A DNA stretch of 40,358 nt from CAYJAD01 sp964371835 (GCA_964371835.1 CAYJOP010000010.1:1-40358); one strand, 5' to 3'. Counted from the stretch's first letter, positions 22,494-32,251 are shown. Notes: generated by a model not told the origin, from the sequence alone. Made by a program: numbers and translations.

Positions 22494-25400
22494 TTAACCA
22501 GCACTTTTTATAGTACCACCATCCACAGAAAATAATTTACTTTTTGGGCTGAGTTCTTGTAACATTTCTGCAATATGCGGATGACAGGTGAAGAATAAAA
22601 GCTGATGTTTATTCTTGCCTTGATTAAGGTTAAGCATGGCTTTTGCTGTTTGCATTGCTCGGTCTTGGTCAAAATTTACCAAAATATCATCCATAATTAC
22701 AGGTAAGGCTGTGGCATGTTCTGCATGATTGCGAATATAGGCCAGACGCAGGGCCAAATAAAGCTGTTCTTGCGTGCCACGACTTAAATTTAGAGGTGAT
22801 GTTGGTGCGCCATGCGGTGGAAATACTTGTAGCGAGTTTTCTTCAAGTTGTGCTGTAATACCTTGCCAGCGTCCGCCTGTAATATTTGCAAATATTTCAG
22901 ATGCCATGCGTATAACTTGTGGTTGTCTCTCACTTTCAAACCGTTGTTTTGCTTGCAAAATTAATTGCCTAGCAAGGGCAAAGCTTGCCCAATTTTGACT
23001 TGCATTTTTAATACTTTCTTGTAAGTCAGATTCTTCTTGACGCAAGCGTGCCAAGTCATCTTCTGTGGTTAGACTATTCAATTCTGCGTTAATAACAGCA
23101 AGTTCTGTGGATTTTTCTTGTTCTTCATGGTTAAATGCATCAAGATTTTCTTGCATGGATTTAATGAATAATTCACGCTCATGCTGGTCCGTTTGGGTAA
23201 ATGATTTTAAGAAATCTTCAAAATTATTTTCACCAGCAGCAAGGCGCAATGCGTCTTCAAGGTCAGCTTTACGTTGTAAAATTTCATGAGACTCAGTTCG
23301 CACCTTAGCTAGGCGTAAAAACTCCTCAACATTATTAGTGCCAGCTTGGTTTAGCAGTTTTTGTTCTGTGTCTTTGGCGTCATTTAAAGCAGTGTTAACC
23401 TCGTGTAACTCTTGCTCTTGAGAGGCAAGTTGCTGATTGTATTGATCCTTTAACTTTTCATTGTCATGGGTGAGTTGAGCATCAAAAAGCAATGCATCAA
23501 GTGTGCTAAGCCAATCTTCTTGATGAGGTATATCAGCGTTGCCGCCAAGGGGTAGCTCTTTGTTTAGGCTTGATAAAATGGATTTTAGCGGAGTAATTAG
23601 AGCTTCACACTCGTTTTCAAGGCGAATTTTTTCTTCTTCTGCACTTGCTATTTCTTGCTCTACAATAAGGCAGCGCTCCATGCTTTCAAGGGCATTGCGC
23701 AGCATGGTAGGAGATACAGAATCTTCCATGTTCAATTCTTCCAAACGCTTGGACCATAGATTACGCATATGTTCCAAGTGTTTTTCCGCTCGTTGTACAG
23801 CTTCTGCGGCTTCATTTTGAGAATTTCTTGCCATTTCACAATTTTTAGCTGCGTTTTGAACTATGGCTTCAGCTTTTAATCTTTCAGTTTGTGTATCATC
23901 AACATGGCGGCAGTTTTCAAGAGTTTGCTTGGCAGCATACAAAATATCAAGAGGAGTGGGGGTTGTGTTTATTTGAGCGTTAATTTCATCATTCTGTTCA
24001 GATGTCGGATCGCCTTGGCTTTCACGTTCATGTGCTTCATGTGCTTCTTGTTCTTCTTGCTTTATTTTTTTAGCATGCTCTGTCACGTTTTGAATGGCAG
24101 AAACTTGCCACAGGCTGGTAATATGTTCACTAATTTGAAGTTCAAGTTGAGCGACTTCAGCTTGTAAAACTTTTAAATTATCATGGGTTAAGATGACAGA
24201 TTCTACCCTTGCAAAAAAAGTAGCTGCTGACTCTGGCGCTGGAATGGCCTCCACATGGTGTGAACGCAAAAAATCATGCCATTTTAATCTAGCCTGTTGC
24301 TCAACATTTTGAGCTTTGTTAAGTAGTTCTTTTTTCTGTTTTAATTTTTCATGTATGGTGCAAAATTCTGCATCAAGGCCTTTTATTTCCACTTCTAGGC
24401 GTTCATTGGCAGCAAATTGCTCACGTTCACGCTCAAGTAAAAGTTCCACAGCGTCAAGGGTAACATTATCAGCACTTTGCACCTGGGCCACATGGCATTG
24501 TTCCTGAATGTGTTTTTCCATTTCAGTTAGTCGCAAACGCATGGCTTCTGCTCGGGCTTTCAACTCTTGTTGTTCATGAGCATAGCGGCTTGTTTCTGGG
24601 CCAGAGCGCGGCATGCCACCAGCAAGAAAAGCCGCCCCTGTGAGCAATACCAAATATGATGACCATTGAGTCAGTGGAATAATAAGACGCGGAGTAATTT
24701 GTATTTCAGTAATGTCAAAATGCATGGGAGTTATAATAGCAGCAAGACCAAGTGCAAGGATCATAAAACCAAAGCTCATAAGAGCTAGGCTTTTTACTGG
24801 AGCTGGTGCAATGCTTGTGTTTATGCGCTCATTAAGCTCATCAAGGCGTTCTTTTTCGCCTGAATAGTTGTTATAAAGAGTACGCAAACCACGCACAGTT
24901 TTTGCTCTAATATCCAAGACACTTTTTGGACTTGTGGAATTATCCCTGCTATATCTTCGTGCGCGCTCAAGACGTATTCTGGCCATTTCTTCATTTTCTT
25001 GAACCTGAGCAACAACTTGTTCAGCATCACGAGTTTGTTGCTGAGCTTTATGACATTCATCGGCTATTAGTAGTGATTTATCTTGATTTTCGAGCAAATT
25101 TTCAAGTTTTTGCATTGCCTTAGCATGGCTTTCTGATGCTGGTATGCGTATTTGCAAGGGGGATAAAGTACGATGAAAAGCATTGGTCGCCGTTTGCAAT
25201 GCATGTTGCTTTTCTGCCAAAGTAGCTTGAGTATTTTCAATAATAGCCACACTATTACGCACGTTTTCACGAACCATATCGTCAAGTGCAAGAGTTGCGT
25301 CGGGTAGGCTATTGAAACTTTTTTTGGCAAGTTCGTGTTCTTGTTTTGCTTGATTAGTATAATTGTGTGCTTTTTCAAGTAATTGGATGGAGGCAAGGTG

Positions 25401-26597
25401 TGATTGCTCTGCCGCTTGTATATCTGAGGCTTGTTTTTCTATTTCACTTTTAGCAAATAAAGAGCGGTCTGTTTTGCGAATGCGCTCGCAGGTCCAATCA
25501 GGACCAAGGTCAGCAAGATATTGGTCAAGAGTAGCTTGATTACGTTGTATAGTAGCATTTTGCGGAGCAAGAGAACTTTGGGCTTGGCGAAATGATGTTT
25601 TGCGTTCGCTCAAGCTTTGCAATAAGGTATAGTGTTGCAATAATGTAGGATTTATTTCAAGCTCTGCTATGGATTGTTCAATTTTTTGGAAGCGCTCTTT
25701 TTGCGTATGTAAACGTCTTGATGCATCTTGCTGTAATTCCTGAGCACGGCTTAGTCTAGCTGGTCCGTCTTCTGGAAAGCTATCTGGAATATGCTCTAAG
25801 CGTAAAAGACGACTTTCAAGAGTGCGCCATTCGTCCCATTGTCGCCATACACCCAATTGCCTTTCTGCATTTCGGCGATGATTTTCTGTACTATTTTTTT
25901 GAGTCCTTAAGTCCTTTATAATTATTTCTAGATTGTTTTTTTCAAGTGTTAAAGCGTCAAAACGGGCGCAAGTGGCGTGAGCTAGATGAATTTCTCTTTG
26001 TATAAGTTCAAGCTTGCTTAAGGCTGTGTTAATGCTAGGGATGCTACCGCTGGTTTTGAACTGTTTACCCATGTAATCATTGATTTTTTTTAAAACAACT
26101 CCCGGCGGCAATAAACCCATTCCAAAGCTTGCACCATAGAGTGCGTCACGAATACCGTCTGAATCAAGTGATGCAAAAGTTTGTAGTTCGCTAAGACTAA
26201 AACCAAATACATTACGATAAACTTCGCGAGTTATACCTGCTAACATGCTGTCTAAAATTATAGTATCAAGGATTTGTCCGTTGGCATCTGTTAGCACCAC
26301 ATCATCCTTACCCTTCTGAGGTCTGCGGGTAAGTCTAATAAGTCCATGCTCCTTGGTTTGTAAGGCTAAAAATCCTCCAGCTTGGCCTGAGTGAGCAAGT
26401 GGTGTGTAGTCACGTTCATCAGTTTTTTTGCTGCGACTTGATGGATAACCTGTAAGCATGGTTCGAAAAAAGTCTAAACAAGTGGACTTGCCAGCTTCAT
26501 TTTTGCCAAGGAAAACAGATAAACCTTGGGGCAAATTTTCAACACCCACTTGTGAAAGTAGGCCAAAGCCATCTATGTAAAAGGATTTAATATACAT
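22494..26597 (-). CDS. yhaN: YhaN-type SMC-like ATPase (SbcC/Rad50 relative)
   Basis: This is a 1367-residue long coiled-coil ATPase. Walker A GKNEAGKST (31-39) follows the N-terminal FYIDGFGLL strand. Extensive coiled coils run from about 170 to 1220. The ABC signature LNLSRGTQEQLYLALRLAY lies near 1272, and Walker B LPVIMDDILVNFD near 1302. Two hydrophobic helices (about 602-622 and 640-658: LMSFGFMILALGLAAII and YLVLLTGAAFLAGG) interrupt the coiled coil, the hallmark of the YhaN subgroup rather than SbcC proper. It pairs with the upstream nuclease gene (TAATG overlap), as SbcC with SbcD. A role in DNA-end processing or repair, possibly at the membrane, is inferred. Confidence 0.9.
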   Translation of the reverse strand: MYIKSFYIDGFGLLSQVGVENLPQGLSVFLGKNEAGKSTCLDFFRTMLTGYPSSRSKKTDERDYTPLAHSGQAGGFLALQTKEHGLIRLTRRPQKGKDDVVLTDANGQILDTIILDSMLAGITREVYRNVFGFSLSELQTFASLDSDGIRDALYGASFGMGLLPPGVVLKKINDYMGKQFKTSGSIPSINTALSKLELIQREIHLAHATCARFDALTLEKNNLEIIIKDLRTQKNSTENHRRNAERQLGVWRQWDEWRTLESRLLRLEHIPDSFPEDGPARLSRAQELQQDASRRLHTQKERFQKIEQSIAELEINPTLLQHYTLLQSLSERKTSFRQAQSSLAPQNATIQRNQATLDQYLADLGPDWTCERIRKTDRSLFAKSEIEKQASDIQAAEQSHLASIQLLEKAHNYTNQAKQEHELAKKSFNSLPDATLALDDMVRENVRNSVAIIENTQATLAEKQHALQTATNAFHRTLSPLQIRIPASESHAKAMQKLENLLENQDKSLLIADECHKAQQQTRDAEQVVAQVQENEEMARIRLERARRYSRDNSTSPKSVLDIRAKTVRGLRTLYNNYSGEKERLDELNERINTSIAPAPVKSLALMSFGFMILALGLAAIITPMHFDITEIQITPRLIIPLTQWSSYLVLLTGAAFLAGGMPRSGPETSRYAHEQQELKARAEAMRLRLTEMEKHIQEQCHVAQVQSADNVTLDAVELLLEREREQFAANERLEVEIKGLDAEFCTIHEKLKQKKELLNKAQNVEQQARLKWHDFLRSHHVEAIPAPESAATFFARVESVILTHDNLKVLQAEVAQLELQISEHITSLWQVSAIQNVTEHAKKIKQEEQEAHEAHERESQGDPTSEQNDEINAQINTTPTPLDILYAAKQTLENCRHVDDTQTERLKAEAIVQNAAKNCEMARNSQNEAAEAVQRAEKHLEHMRNLWSKRLEELNMEDSVSPTMLRNALESMERCLIVEQEIASAEEEKIRLENECEALITPLKSILSSLNKELPLGGNADIPHQEDWLSTLDALLFDAQLTHDNEKLKDQYNQQLASQEQELHEVNTALNDAKDTEQKLLNQAGTNNVEEFLRLAKVRTESHEILQRKADLEDALRLAAGENNFEDFLKSFTQTDQHERELFIKSMQENLDAFNHEEQEKSTELAVINAELNSLTTEDDLARLRQEESDLQESIKNASQNWASFALARQLILQAKQRFESERQPQVIRMASEIFANITGGRWQGITAQLEENSLQVFPPHGAPTSPLNLSRGTQEQLYLALRLAYIRNHAEHATALPVIMDDILVNFDQDRAMQTAKAMLNLNQGKNKHQLLFFTCHPHIAEMLQELSPKSKLFSVDGGTIKSAG

Positions 26598-27901
26598 TAT
26601 CTGCTCTCCATCATATCAGTGCATAAACGTTGAGCTTGCTCTAAAAGAGCTTTGGCTTCATCATTTTGTGGCATTTCCAAAATATGTTTGGCTTTATGAT
26701 GCCCATAAAGTTGAGCTAGGCTTGATTGTACAAAATTTTGTAAATCTACATCATTTTGAGCTATGTGTTGGGCTAGGCGTATGGTTTCGCCCAACAAATC
26801 ATCACGTTTGCTAAGCACTTCTAACGGCTGCAAGTTGCTTGTGGCAAGCACTATATCCTTAATCCAAACCAGTGGAATTTTAGGTGCATTTTCTCGAATA
26901 CGTTCTAAAAGCTCATCCAAACTTTCCACATTGCGAAGTTCACAATCAAGCTCAAGGCGACCAGTTAAACGAATGCGTAAAATAAGAGTTGTACACTCAG
27001 GTGTGGCATTGGCAATGGTTTGCTCAATACTCAGATTAATACGCTGTAAAACTTCGTCAATACTGTCAACGTTATCAAGGTCCACGTCTATGCACTCCCA
27101 AACAATGGGCGAAAGCGAGTGAAATTTACTTGTTATTTCAAAGTTATTTACTTTGCCAGAACCCTTTGATGTCACATCAACTACAAGGCAACCCTTGGGG
27201 CCAGACTCATTAATGTGCAGTCCTTGGGTATTGCCTGGGTAGGCCACAAAAGGTTTTTCACAAATGTTTCGTCTTTCATGCACATGACCAAGGGCCCAAG
27301 CATCAAGGTTTGTTGCTTTTAAGTCATCTAAGGTGCAAGGTGCATAGCGATCAGCTAACGCAAGGTTTTCCAAGGTGCAATGCAAAACACCAAGTTGGAA
27401 AATTTGTTCGGATGTTTTTTTACGGCTAAAGGCTTTAGCCAAATTGCGTGATTCACGACCATTTGAGTGGCTTATACCATGAACTATAGCAACGTCATGC
27501 GTGCTGTTTTCGTCTTGGCGTTGTATGGTGTAGTTTTGGACAGAGTCCCCAAAAATTGTTGTATTTTCAGGCCATTTTAGCATTTGTAATCTTGAGGATA
27601 ACGGATCGTGGTTCCCATGAGCAATAAATACTTTAATTCCAAGGTTATTCAGGCGAGCACAGGCATCTCTTACATGTAGCTGCGCTTTGAGACTTTGGTC
27701 CTCTACATTATATATGTCGCCAGCTAGCACTAAAAAATCAGGCTTTTCTTTTTCGCAAAGGGTGACCAAGCGATCCAAGGCAGTGAAGGTAGCTTTGTGT
27801 AATTGTTCAGATAAAACTTGAGTGTTAGAGGTTCTACCAAGTCCTTTGAAAGCCGCATCAAGGTGTAAATCTGCTGCGTGAATATATCGTACAGAAAACA
27901 T
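26597..27901 (-). CDS. yhaO: YhaO-type metallophosphoesterase (SbcD/Mre11 relative)
   Basis: This 434-residue predicted DNA exonuclease has metal ligands visible in order: IHAADLHLDAAFKG, VLAGDIYNVEDQS, IAHGNHDPLSS, and the late ALGHVHERR. The C-terminal about 170 residues form the capping/ATPase-binding part. It is the partner of the YhaN-type ATPase, with which it shares one base (TAATG). I start at 27901 (AGGGGA upstream) because family members begin right at the first beta strand. The in-frame upstream extension (MLFFGKLLELLK..) lacks a ribosome site. Confidence 0.92.
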   Translation of the reverse strand: MFSVRYIHAADLHLDAAFKGLGRTSNTQVLSEQLHKATFTALDRLVTLCEKEKPDFLVLAGDIYNVEDQSLKAQLHVRDACARLNNLGIKVFIAHGNHDPLSSRLQMLKWPENTTIFGDSVQNYTIQRQDENSTHDVAIVHGISHSNGRESRNLAKAFSRKKTSEQIFQLGVLHCTLENLALADRYAPCTLDDLKATNLDAWALGHVHERRNICEKPFVAYPGNTQGLHINESGPKGCLVVDVTSKGSGKVNNFEITSKFHSLSPIVWECIDVDLDNVDSIDEVLQRINLSIEQTIANATPECTTLILRIRLTGRLELDCELRNVESLDELLERIRENAPKIPLVWIKDIVLATSNLQPLEVLSKRDDLLGETIRLAQHIAQNDVDLQNFVQSSLAQLYGHHKAKHILEMPQNDEAKALLEQAQRLCTDMMESR

Positions 27902-28051
27902 TGTGCTTCCCCTAGAAATATAAGATTTTAATAATTCTAGAAGTTTTCCAAAAAAAAGCAAGTGTTTTACAAGTAAATTTCTAATTTTTATATCTATTGA
28001 TAATATTTAAAAAATATACAAATGATAGGGCGAAGAAGGTAAGTCTTCAAC

Positions 28052-28077
28052 AAAAAAATTTTGCACGGTGCAAAATT
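28052..28077 (-). terminator. Palindromic terminator downstream of the TPR gene
   Basis: Perfect ten-base arms AATTTTGCAC and GTGCAAAATT surround one central base (28057-28077). On the minus strand a run of T follows (28058-28052). It lies about 120 bases past the stop of the TPR gene at 28198. Without the T-run it could equally be an operator for yhaO. The rest of 27902-28197 shows nothing recognisable. Confidence 0.6.
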
Positions 28078-28197
28078 AACCAAAACTTACATCTGGTGTG
28101 AGCAAAGAGGCAGTTGGAGTCAATTCAGCTATAAAACAACATAGAAATATTGTTAAAACTAAATTAATGAAGTGTTATTTAAATGTGTTGAATTATG

Positions 28198-28782
28198 CTA
28201 TAGTTTTGACCGTAGTTCCACACATTCATCAAAAAGAGCCTTGGTGCGTGCATTGTTTGGGTCTGCTTTAACGGCACGTTTTAAATATGGAAAAGCACGG
28301 CGCACTTGATTGGCACCCAATAGGGCTTTGCCTATGATAGAAAAGATGGAATGTTCGTCCTTGTAAAAAGAAATAGCTTCGTTAAAGCATTCGTCCGCTT
28401 CTGAAACTTTATTACTTGATAGTAATTTCATGCCTTGATTGAGGTTTCGATCCATGGAAATTTTTCTATTTAGGGCTTGTTCATGTGATTCTTTGTCTTC
28501 AAGTCCGCGTATTGTTTTATAAACTTGAGCCAAAGCAACTAGGATGGTCTGCTCTTGTCCAGGTTGATAAGCAATAGGCTTGCCCAAATGTTGGACTATT
28601 GTAGGATCTCGACCAATTTGAAGTAAACTTTCACGAATTAAAGATCGTATTTCAGAAGGATAAGGCTTATTGCCCATGCCCTTCATGCCCATTATTAAAG
28701 AAGCCAAGGCATGTTCCATGTCATTGCGTTGATAATAGCTTTTAACTCGCCCAAGGTGAATGCGAACGTCTTTTATGTCCAT
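28198..28782 (-). CDS. TPR-containing protein of unknown function
   Basis: This 194-residue soluble, all-helical protein has no signal peptide. The C-terminal half contains two to three tetratricopeptide-like repeats (LNQGMKLLSSNKVSEADECFNEAISFYKDE, SIIGKALLGANQVRRAFPYLKRAVKADPNN). The N-terminal half (DVRIHLGRVKSYYQRNDMEHALASLIMGMKGM) resembles a conserved cytoplasmic domain that I cannot name. TPRs suggest a scaffold for protein-protein contacts. The ribosome site is poor (AAGG about 15 bases upstream). Transcribed alone, divergent from the glycosyltransferase. Confidence 0.8.
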   Translation of the reverse strand: MDIKDVRIHLGRVKSYYQRNDMEHALASLIMGMKGMGNKPYPSEIRSLIRESLLQIGRDPTIVQHLGKPIAYQPGQEQTILVALAQVYKTIRGLEDKESHEQALNRKISMDRNLNQGMKLLSSNKVSEADECFNEAISFYKDEHSIFSIIGKALLGANQVRRAFPYLKRAVKADPNNARTKALFDECVELRSKL

Positions 28783-28865
28783 AATATACTTATGCCTTCA
28801 ATATAAATTTGTTGTTCAATTTTTATTATCATGAAGCTGGTTAAGTGTAAACTTTTTATCAAACA

Positions 28866-28916
28866 GGAGTCATGTACAATTGTATTAACATTTAAATTTG
28901 CATAAAATTTTGAAAT
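28866..28916 (+). repeat. Possible short remnant of the intergenic repeat (R4)
   Basis: GAGTCATGTACAATTGTATTAAC followed by AATTTGCATAAAATTTTGAAAT matches, in order, the left end and the central AATTTGCAT part of R1/R2. About 20 bases of the middle are missing. It sits in the divergent gap 28783-29073. The AT-rich composition makes chance similarity possible. Confidence 0.3.
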
Positions 28917-29002
28917 TATTTTTTTATCTTAAATTTACTTGTGGATATCATAATAAAGGTTACAAGATAGAGCAAGAATATCATTACATTCATTGCAAAA
29001 AG

Positions 29003-29031
29003 TTGACGTTAAAATAAGCTTTTGATATTAT
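29003..29031 (+). promoter_or_regulatory. Sigma-70 promoter of the glycosyltransferase-cheX genes
   Basis: TTGACG (5 of 6), an exact 17-base spacer and TATTAT (5 of 6) lie 42 bases ahead of the ATG at 29074. It is the best housekeeping promoter in the divergent gap. Confidence 0.65.
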
Positions 29032-29073
29032 AAACAACCTATTTTTGCTTTATATAACCCATTAAGGATCCCT

Positions 29074-30138
29074 ATGGCACGCATTTTATATGGCATTCAC
29101 GGTACAGGACATGGTCATGCCATGCGTGGCTTAACCATTGCCAGAAAACTACATGAGCACGAATTTCTTTTCGTGGCTAATGATGATGCCCTGAATGTTT
29201 TTGGGCAGGAATTTCCTGTGGAGCGTATTCCTAATTTGGGTACTGTATTTAAAGATTATAAAGTAGATATTGTCCAAAGTGTTACAAAGGCTCTACCCAT
29301 TTTATGGAATAGAGAAAAATATACCAATGATGTTATTAAAATAATTGAGCGTTTTAAGCCAGATGTGTGCATGACTGACCTTGAGTATTTTGTGCCACGC
29401 GCAGCAAAAAAACTTGGTTTACCTTGCCTTACCCTTGATCATCAGCATGTTTTAACATGTTGTAAGCATGATTTGCCTGCAAATATGCTGGTTGATTATT
29501 TTGTGCAGGGTTTAACGCCTCGCTATCTTTTTAAGCCCACTGAGCAAAATTTACTTGTTTCGTTTTATGCCCCACCCATAAAACCTAAATATAATGCGCG
29601 AGTTGTACCTCCAATTTTACGCGATCTAGTTCTCAATTGTACTGCGCATGATGAAGGGCATGTGCTTGTGTATCAGAGCAACTCGACGCATAAGGGGCTT
29701 GTGGATTTCTTAAAAACTGCAACGAAACGAAAATGTTATGTTTTTGGGTATGACCAGACCGAAGGTCAAGATGGGAACGTTTTTTTCATGAAAAAATCAG
29801 AACAAACGTTTTTGGATTTGCTTGCGGGCTGTTCTTTTGTGGTGTTAGGCGGTGGGCATACTCTTATGACTGAAGCTTTATATCTTGGTAAGCCCATTTT
29901 GACCTTGCCCATCATGGCTATGGTTGAGCAACGTTTGAATGCCCACTATGTGGAGAAGCTTGGCTATGGAATGCAAGCAAATATGCTTAAGTTAGACTTG
30001 GGTTTAATGAATGAATTTGAAAAGCAAATTCCAATGTTTAAGGAAAATATTTTAAAAGAAAATTTTTGTGGAAATGCTTCTGTGTTTGGGTTAGTAGATT
30101 CTTTTGTTCGTACAGGAAAACTTGATATCGTAATGTGA
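29074..30138 (+). CDS. MJ1255/VC2487-family glycosyltransferase
   Basis: This 354-residue GT-B-type glycosyltransferase belongs to the MJ1255/VC2487 group, distantly related to MurG and UDP-glucuronosyltransferases. The N-terminal RILYGIHGTGHGHAMRG is the Gly/His-rich acceptor loop of the family. The C-terminal half holds the donor-site pattern (FVVLGGGHTLMTEALYLGKPILTLP, then EQRLNA). Related proteins have been proposed to act on cell-surface sugars; the substrate cannot be read from the sequence. It is nine bases ahead of cheX and presumably co-transcribed, an unexplained pairing. Confidence 0.87.
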   Translation: MARILYGIHGTGHGHAMRGLTIARKLHEHEFLFVANDDALNVFGQEFPVERIPNLGTVFKDYKVDIVQSVTKALPILWNREKYTNDVIKIIERFKPDVCMTDLEYFVPRAAKKLGLPCLTLDHQHVLTCCKHDLPANMLVDYFVQGLTPRYLFKPTEQNLLVSFYAPPIKPKYNARVVPPILRDLVLNCTAHDEGHVLVYQSNSTHKGLVDFLKTATKRKCYVFGYDQTEGQDGNVFFMKKSEQTFLDLLAGCSFVVLGGGHTLMTEALYLGKPILTLPIMAMVEQRLNAHYVEKLGYGMQANMLKLDLGLMNEFEKQIPMFKENILKENFCGNASVFGLVDSFVRTGKLDIVM

Positions 30139-30147
30139 GGCCAGTTT

Positions 30148-30621
30148 ATGGATATTAAAATTGTTAATGAAATTTTTATTAAGTCAACTCAACGTGTACT
30201 TGATTTAATGACTTCGTGCAAAGCCACGGCTGGTAAGTCATATATTAAAAAAGATAAAATTGCCCTTGGTGATTATTCGGCAATAGTGTGTGCTAGCTGT
30301 CCCAAAAGTAAGAAAAAAGGAAGTATTTCATTCAGCTTGAACACAAGTGCTGCCGAGTGTCTTGGAAAAGCCATGTTTGGTGACGATTTTGTTGCCAATG
30401 AAGAAAGTATGAGTGAAATGACTGGTGAATTTGTAAATGTTATTTCTGGTGATGCTCGTAGGCGCATGGCTGATGAAGGTGTTGTTTATGATGGCACTAC
30501 ACCTAAGATGCTTTCTGGCGATGGACATGAAATAACACATGATACTAAATCACCCATTGTTGTTGTGCCTTTTGAAGTGGCAGGTGGAAAGTGTTTTGTT
30601 GAATTTGGTTTTGAATTTTAG
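30148..30621 (+). CDS. cheX: Chemotaxis phosphatase CheX
   Basis: CheX dephosphorylates CheY-P. The 157-residue product has the CheX alpha/beta fold pattern and the catalytic E-x-x-N pair in MTGEFVNVISG (Glu94, Asn97), followed by GDARRRM. The N-terminal IVNEIFIKSTQRVLDLM helix and the C-terminal VVVPFEVAGGKCFVEFGFEF strands are typical. It is not near other che genes except the separate cheV about 22 kb away. The spacing to the glycosyltransferase is nine bases. CheV and CheX together imply a motile organism with a branched chemotaxis adaptation system. Confidence 0.92.
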   Translation: MDIKIVNEIFIKSTQRVLDLMTSCKATAGKSYIKKDKIALGDYSAIVCASCPKSKKKGSISFSLNTSAAECLGKAMFGDDFVANEESMSEMTGEFVNVISGDARRRMADEGVVYDGTTPKMLSGDGHEITHDTKSPIVVVPFEVAGGKCFVEFGFEF

Positions 30622-30749
30622 TTGATAGCCAAGAAATTATCTGAAATAAAACTTATATAGGCCTTTCGGTGTCCAAAAATTATGCTTTCATAGGGTGCAC
30701 CTTTCTTAAAATTGTATGGAATTAATTTTCAGCATCCAACCTATAGAGA

Positions 30750-30860
30750 GTTGACAAAGTCAACACAGCCGATAAATCAAGAACAGGATAAGCATTGCTT
30801 GCCTGTAAAATAATTTTGTGACTTATTCCCTGTGGCACAAGTAAATTGTGTCTATTTTTT
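30750..30860 (-). repeat. Intergenic repeat copy R5 (inverted, partial) with hairpins
   Basis: The convergent gap 30622-30895 contains TTTTGTGACTTATTCCCTG then GCACAAGTAAATTGTG (30814-30850). This follows the reverse complement of the right end of R2 with a two-base insertion. Beyond that end are hairpins ACAGG..AAGCA-T-TGCTT..CCTGT (30783-30806) and GTTGAC-AAA-GTCAAC (30750-30764). The layout, element end then AGTCACAAAA then hairpin, is the same as in R2. No gene is seen in the gap. Confidence 0.45.
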
Positions 30861-30895
30861 TGGGATCGTACTGACTTTATAAGCACCATAAGGCT

Positions 30896-32251
30896 CTACA
30901 ATTTGTCAAAAACTGAACCTTTACCAGCAGAAAATAGTTTTTCATATTGTCTGGCGGCGTGGGCATCTGTCATACTGGCAATATAGTCACAAACAACGCG
31001 CATTTTGGAACTTTCATCATCTTGCCTTTCAAAACGCTTGCGTACATCTAATGGCAGCAAGCGTGTGGGGTCTGTGGCGTAAACTCCAAATAGCTCAACA
31101 ACCATTTTGCGTCCTCTAAATTCTTGCATTTGCACATTTGGCGACCAAATTACATGTTTTAAGACTAGCTCGCCCATGAGAGATTGCAAGCCTTGGGCTG
31201 AATCTTCAAGCTTTGCCTTATGAGTAATTAGCGGACAATGGCTATCTATTCCACTTTCACATATGAGACTGTGTGTAATTAAATAATGAACCAAATCACC
31301 AATGCGGCTTTTGCGTTTATAGCTTTCAGTGCCAAATAAGTCTGCGGCAACATCATCTGATTTCAAGCCGCAATCTTTGAAAATATATTCCTTACCACTG
31401 ATAAAATCATCCCACATGTCTCTGGATAATATACCCATGGCGGTTGCATCTTCAAGGTCGTGTAGGGCATAGGATATATCATCGGCAATGTTCATTATGG
31501 ACGCATCAAGTGACATATGTATGGTTTTTTTGTGCTTGCTGTTTTTGGGATCTGAATTGCCGTTATTGGGATCTTTAATGGCGCAAAACTCGGCTTTTTT
31601 GTCCCCCAGTGGTTGCATTATCCAATCAATAACGTGCTCTTCTGCATCATGATAGCATTTGGGTGGCAATTGCCCCTTGGTCTTAAAGAGCCAGCGCAAG
31701 GTGCTATGCTCATCATCATAAGCATTTAAATTTACAAGAGCACTATAAGGTGCAGGGTATTTTAATATGCCAAGTAACAGTCTGCGTGTGGGATTTAGGC
31801 CGTGTCTTTCAGTGTATTGCTCAAGGGATGAAAGAATTCTTAAAGTTTGCCCATTGCCCTCAAACCCACCATGATTTCGCATGCATAAATTTAAAGCCAC
31901 TTCGCCCCCATGACCAAAGGGCGGGTGGCCCAAGTCGTGGGCAAGGCAAATGGCAGCAAGCAGATGTGTGTCTGGTAGAGCTTGGTGTACGGGGTCATTA
32001 CAATAATTGCCCTTTAAAAATTTCAGGATACCATTACTAACTTGAGCCACTTCCATGGAATGTGTGAGTCTTGTGCGGTAAAAGTCGCTTTGTCCAAGGT
32101 CTAAGACTTGGGTTTTGGATTGTAAACGTCTAAATGCAGCAGAGTGTATTATGCGTGCATAGTCGCGTTCCCAAGGGGAACGAACGTCCTTTTTGCGAAA
32201 AGGCGGAGCTTCTCTACGGTCTTGCCACGGTTTTTCCCATGAGCTTTGCAT
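30896..32251 (-). CDS. dgt: dGTPase / dNTP triphosphohydrolase
   Basis: This 451-residue HD-domain enzyme hydrolyses dGTP (or other dNTPs) to the nucleoside and triphosphate, affecting dNTP pools and fidelity. The metal-binding residues are intact: RLTHSMEVAQ (His64), CLAHDLGHPPFGHGGE (His105, Asp106) and the later SIMNIADDISYALHDLEDA (distal Asp). The N-terminal DYARIIHSAAFRRLQSKTQVL is the family signature. AGAGG precedes the ATG. It is divergent from ffh across a 173-base gap in which a 9-base inverted TTTGTCAAG/CTTGACAAA pair supplies TTGACA hexamers in both directions. Confidence 0.94.
   Translation of the reverse strand: MQSSWEKPWQDRREAPPFRKKDVRSPWERDYARIIHSAAFRRLQSKTQVLDLGQSDFYRTRLTHSMEVAQVSNGILKFLKGNYCNDPVHQALPDTHLLAAICLAHDLGHPPFGHGGEVALNLCMRNHGGFEGNGQTLRILSSLEQYTERHGLNPTRRLLLGILKYPAPYSALVNLNAYDDEHSTLRWLFKTKGQLPPKCYHDAEEHVIDWIMQPLGDKKAEFCAIKDPNNGNSDPKNSKHKKTIHMSLDASIMNIADDISYALHDLEDATAMGILSRDMWDDFISGKEYIFKDCGLKSDDVAADLFGTESYKRKSRIGDLVHYLITHSLICESGIDSHCPLITHKAKLEDSAQGLQSLMGELVLKHVIWSPNVQMQEFRGRKMVVELFGVYATDPTRLLPLDVRKRFERQDDESSKMRVVCDYIASMTDAHAARQYEKLFSAGKGSVFDKL

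Noticed and set aside
30896..32251. dGTPase as a dedicated anti-phage gene
   Set aside because: Some relatives defend against phage, but this one sits among housekeeping genes beside ffh with no defence neighbours, so a nucleotide-pool role is the simpler reading.
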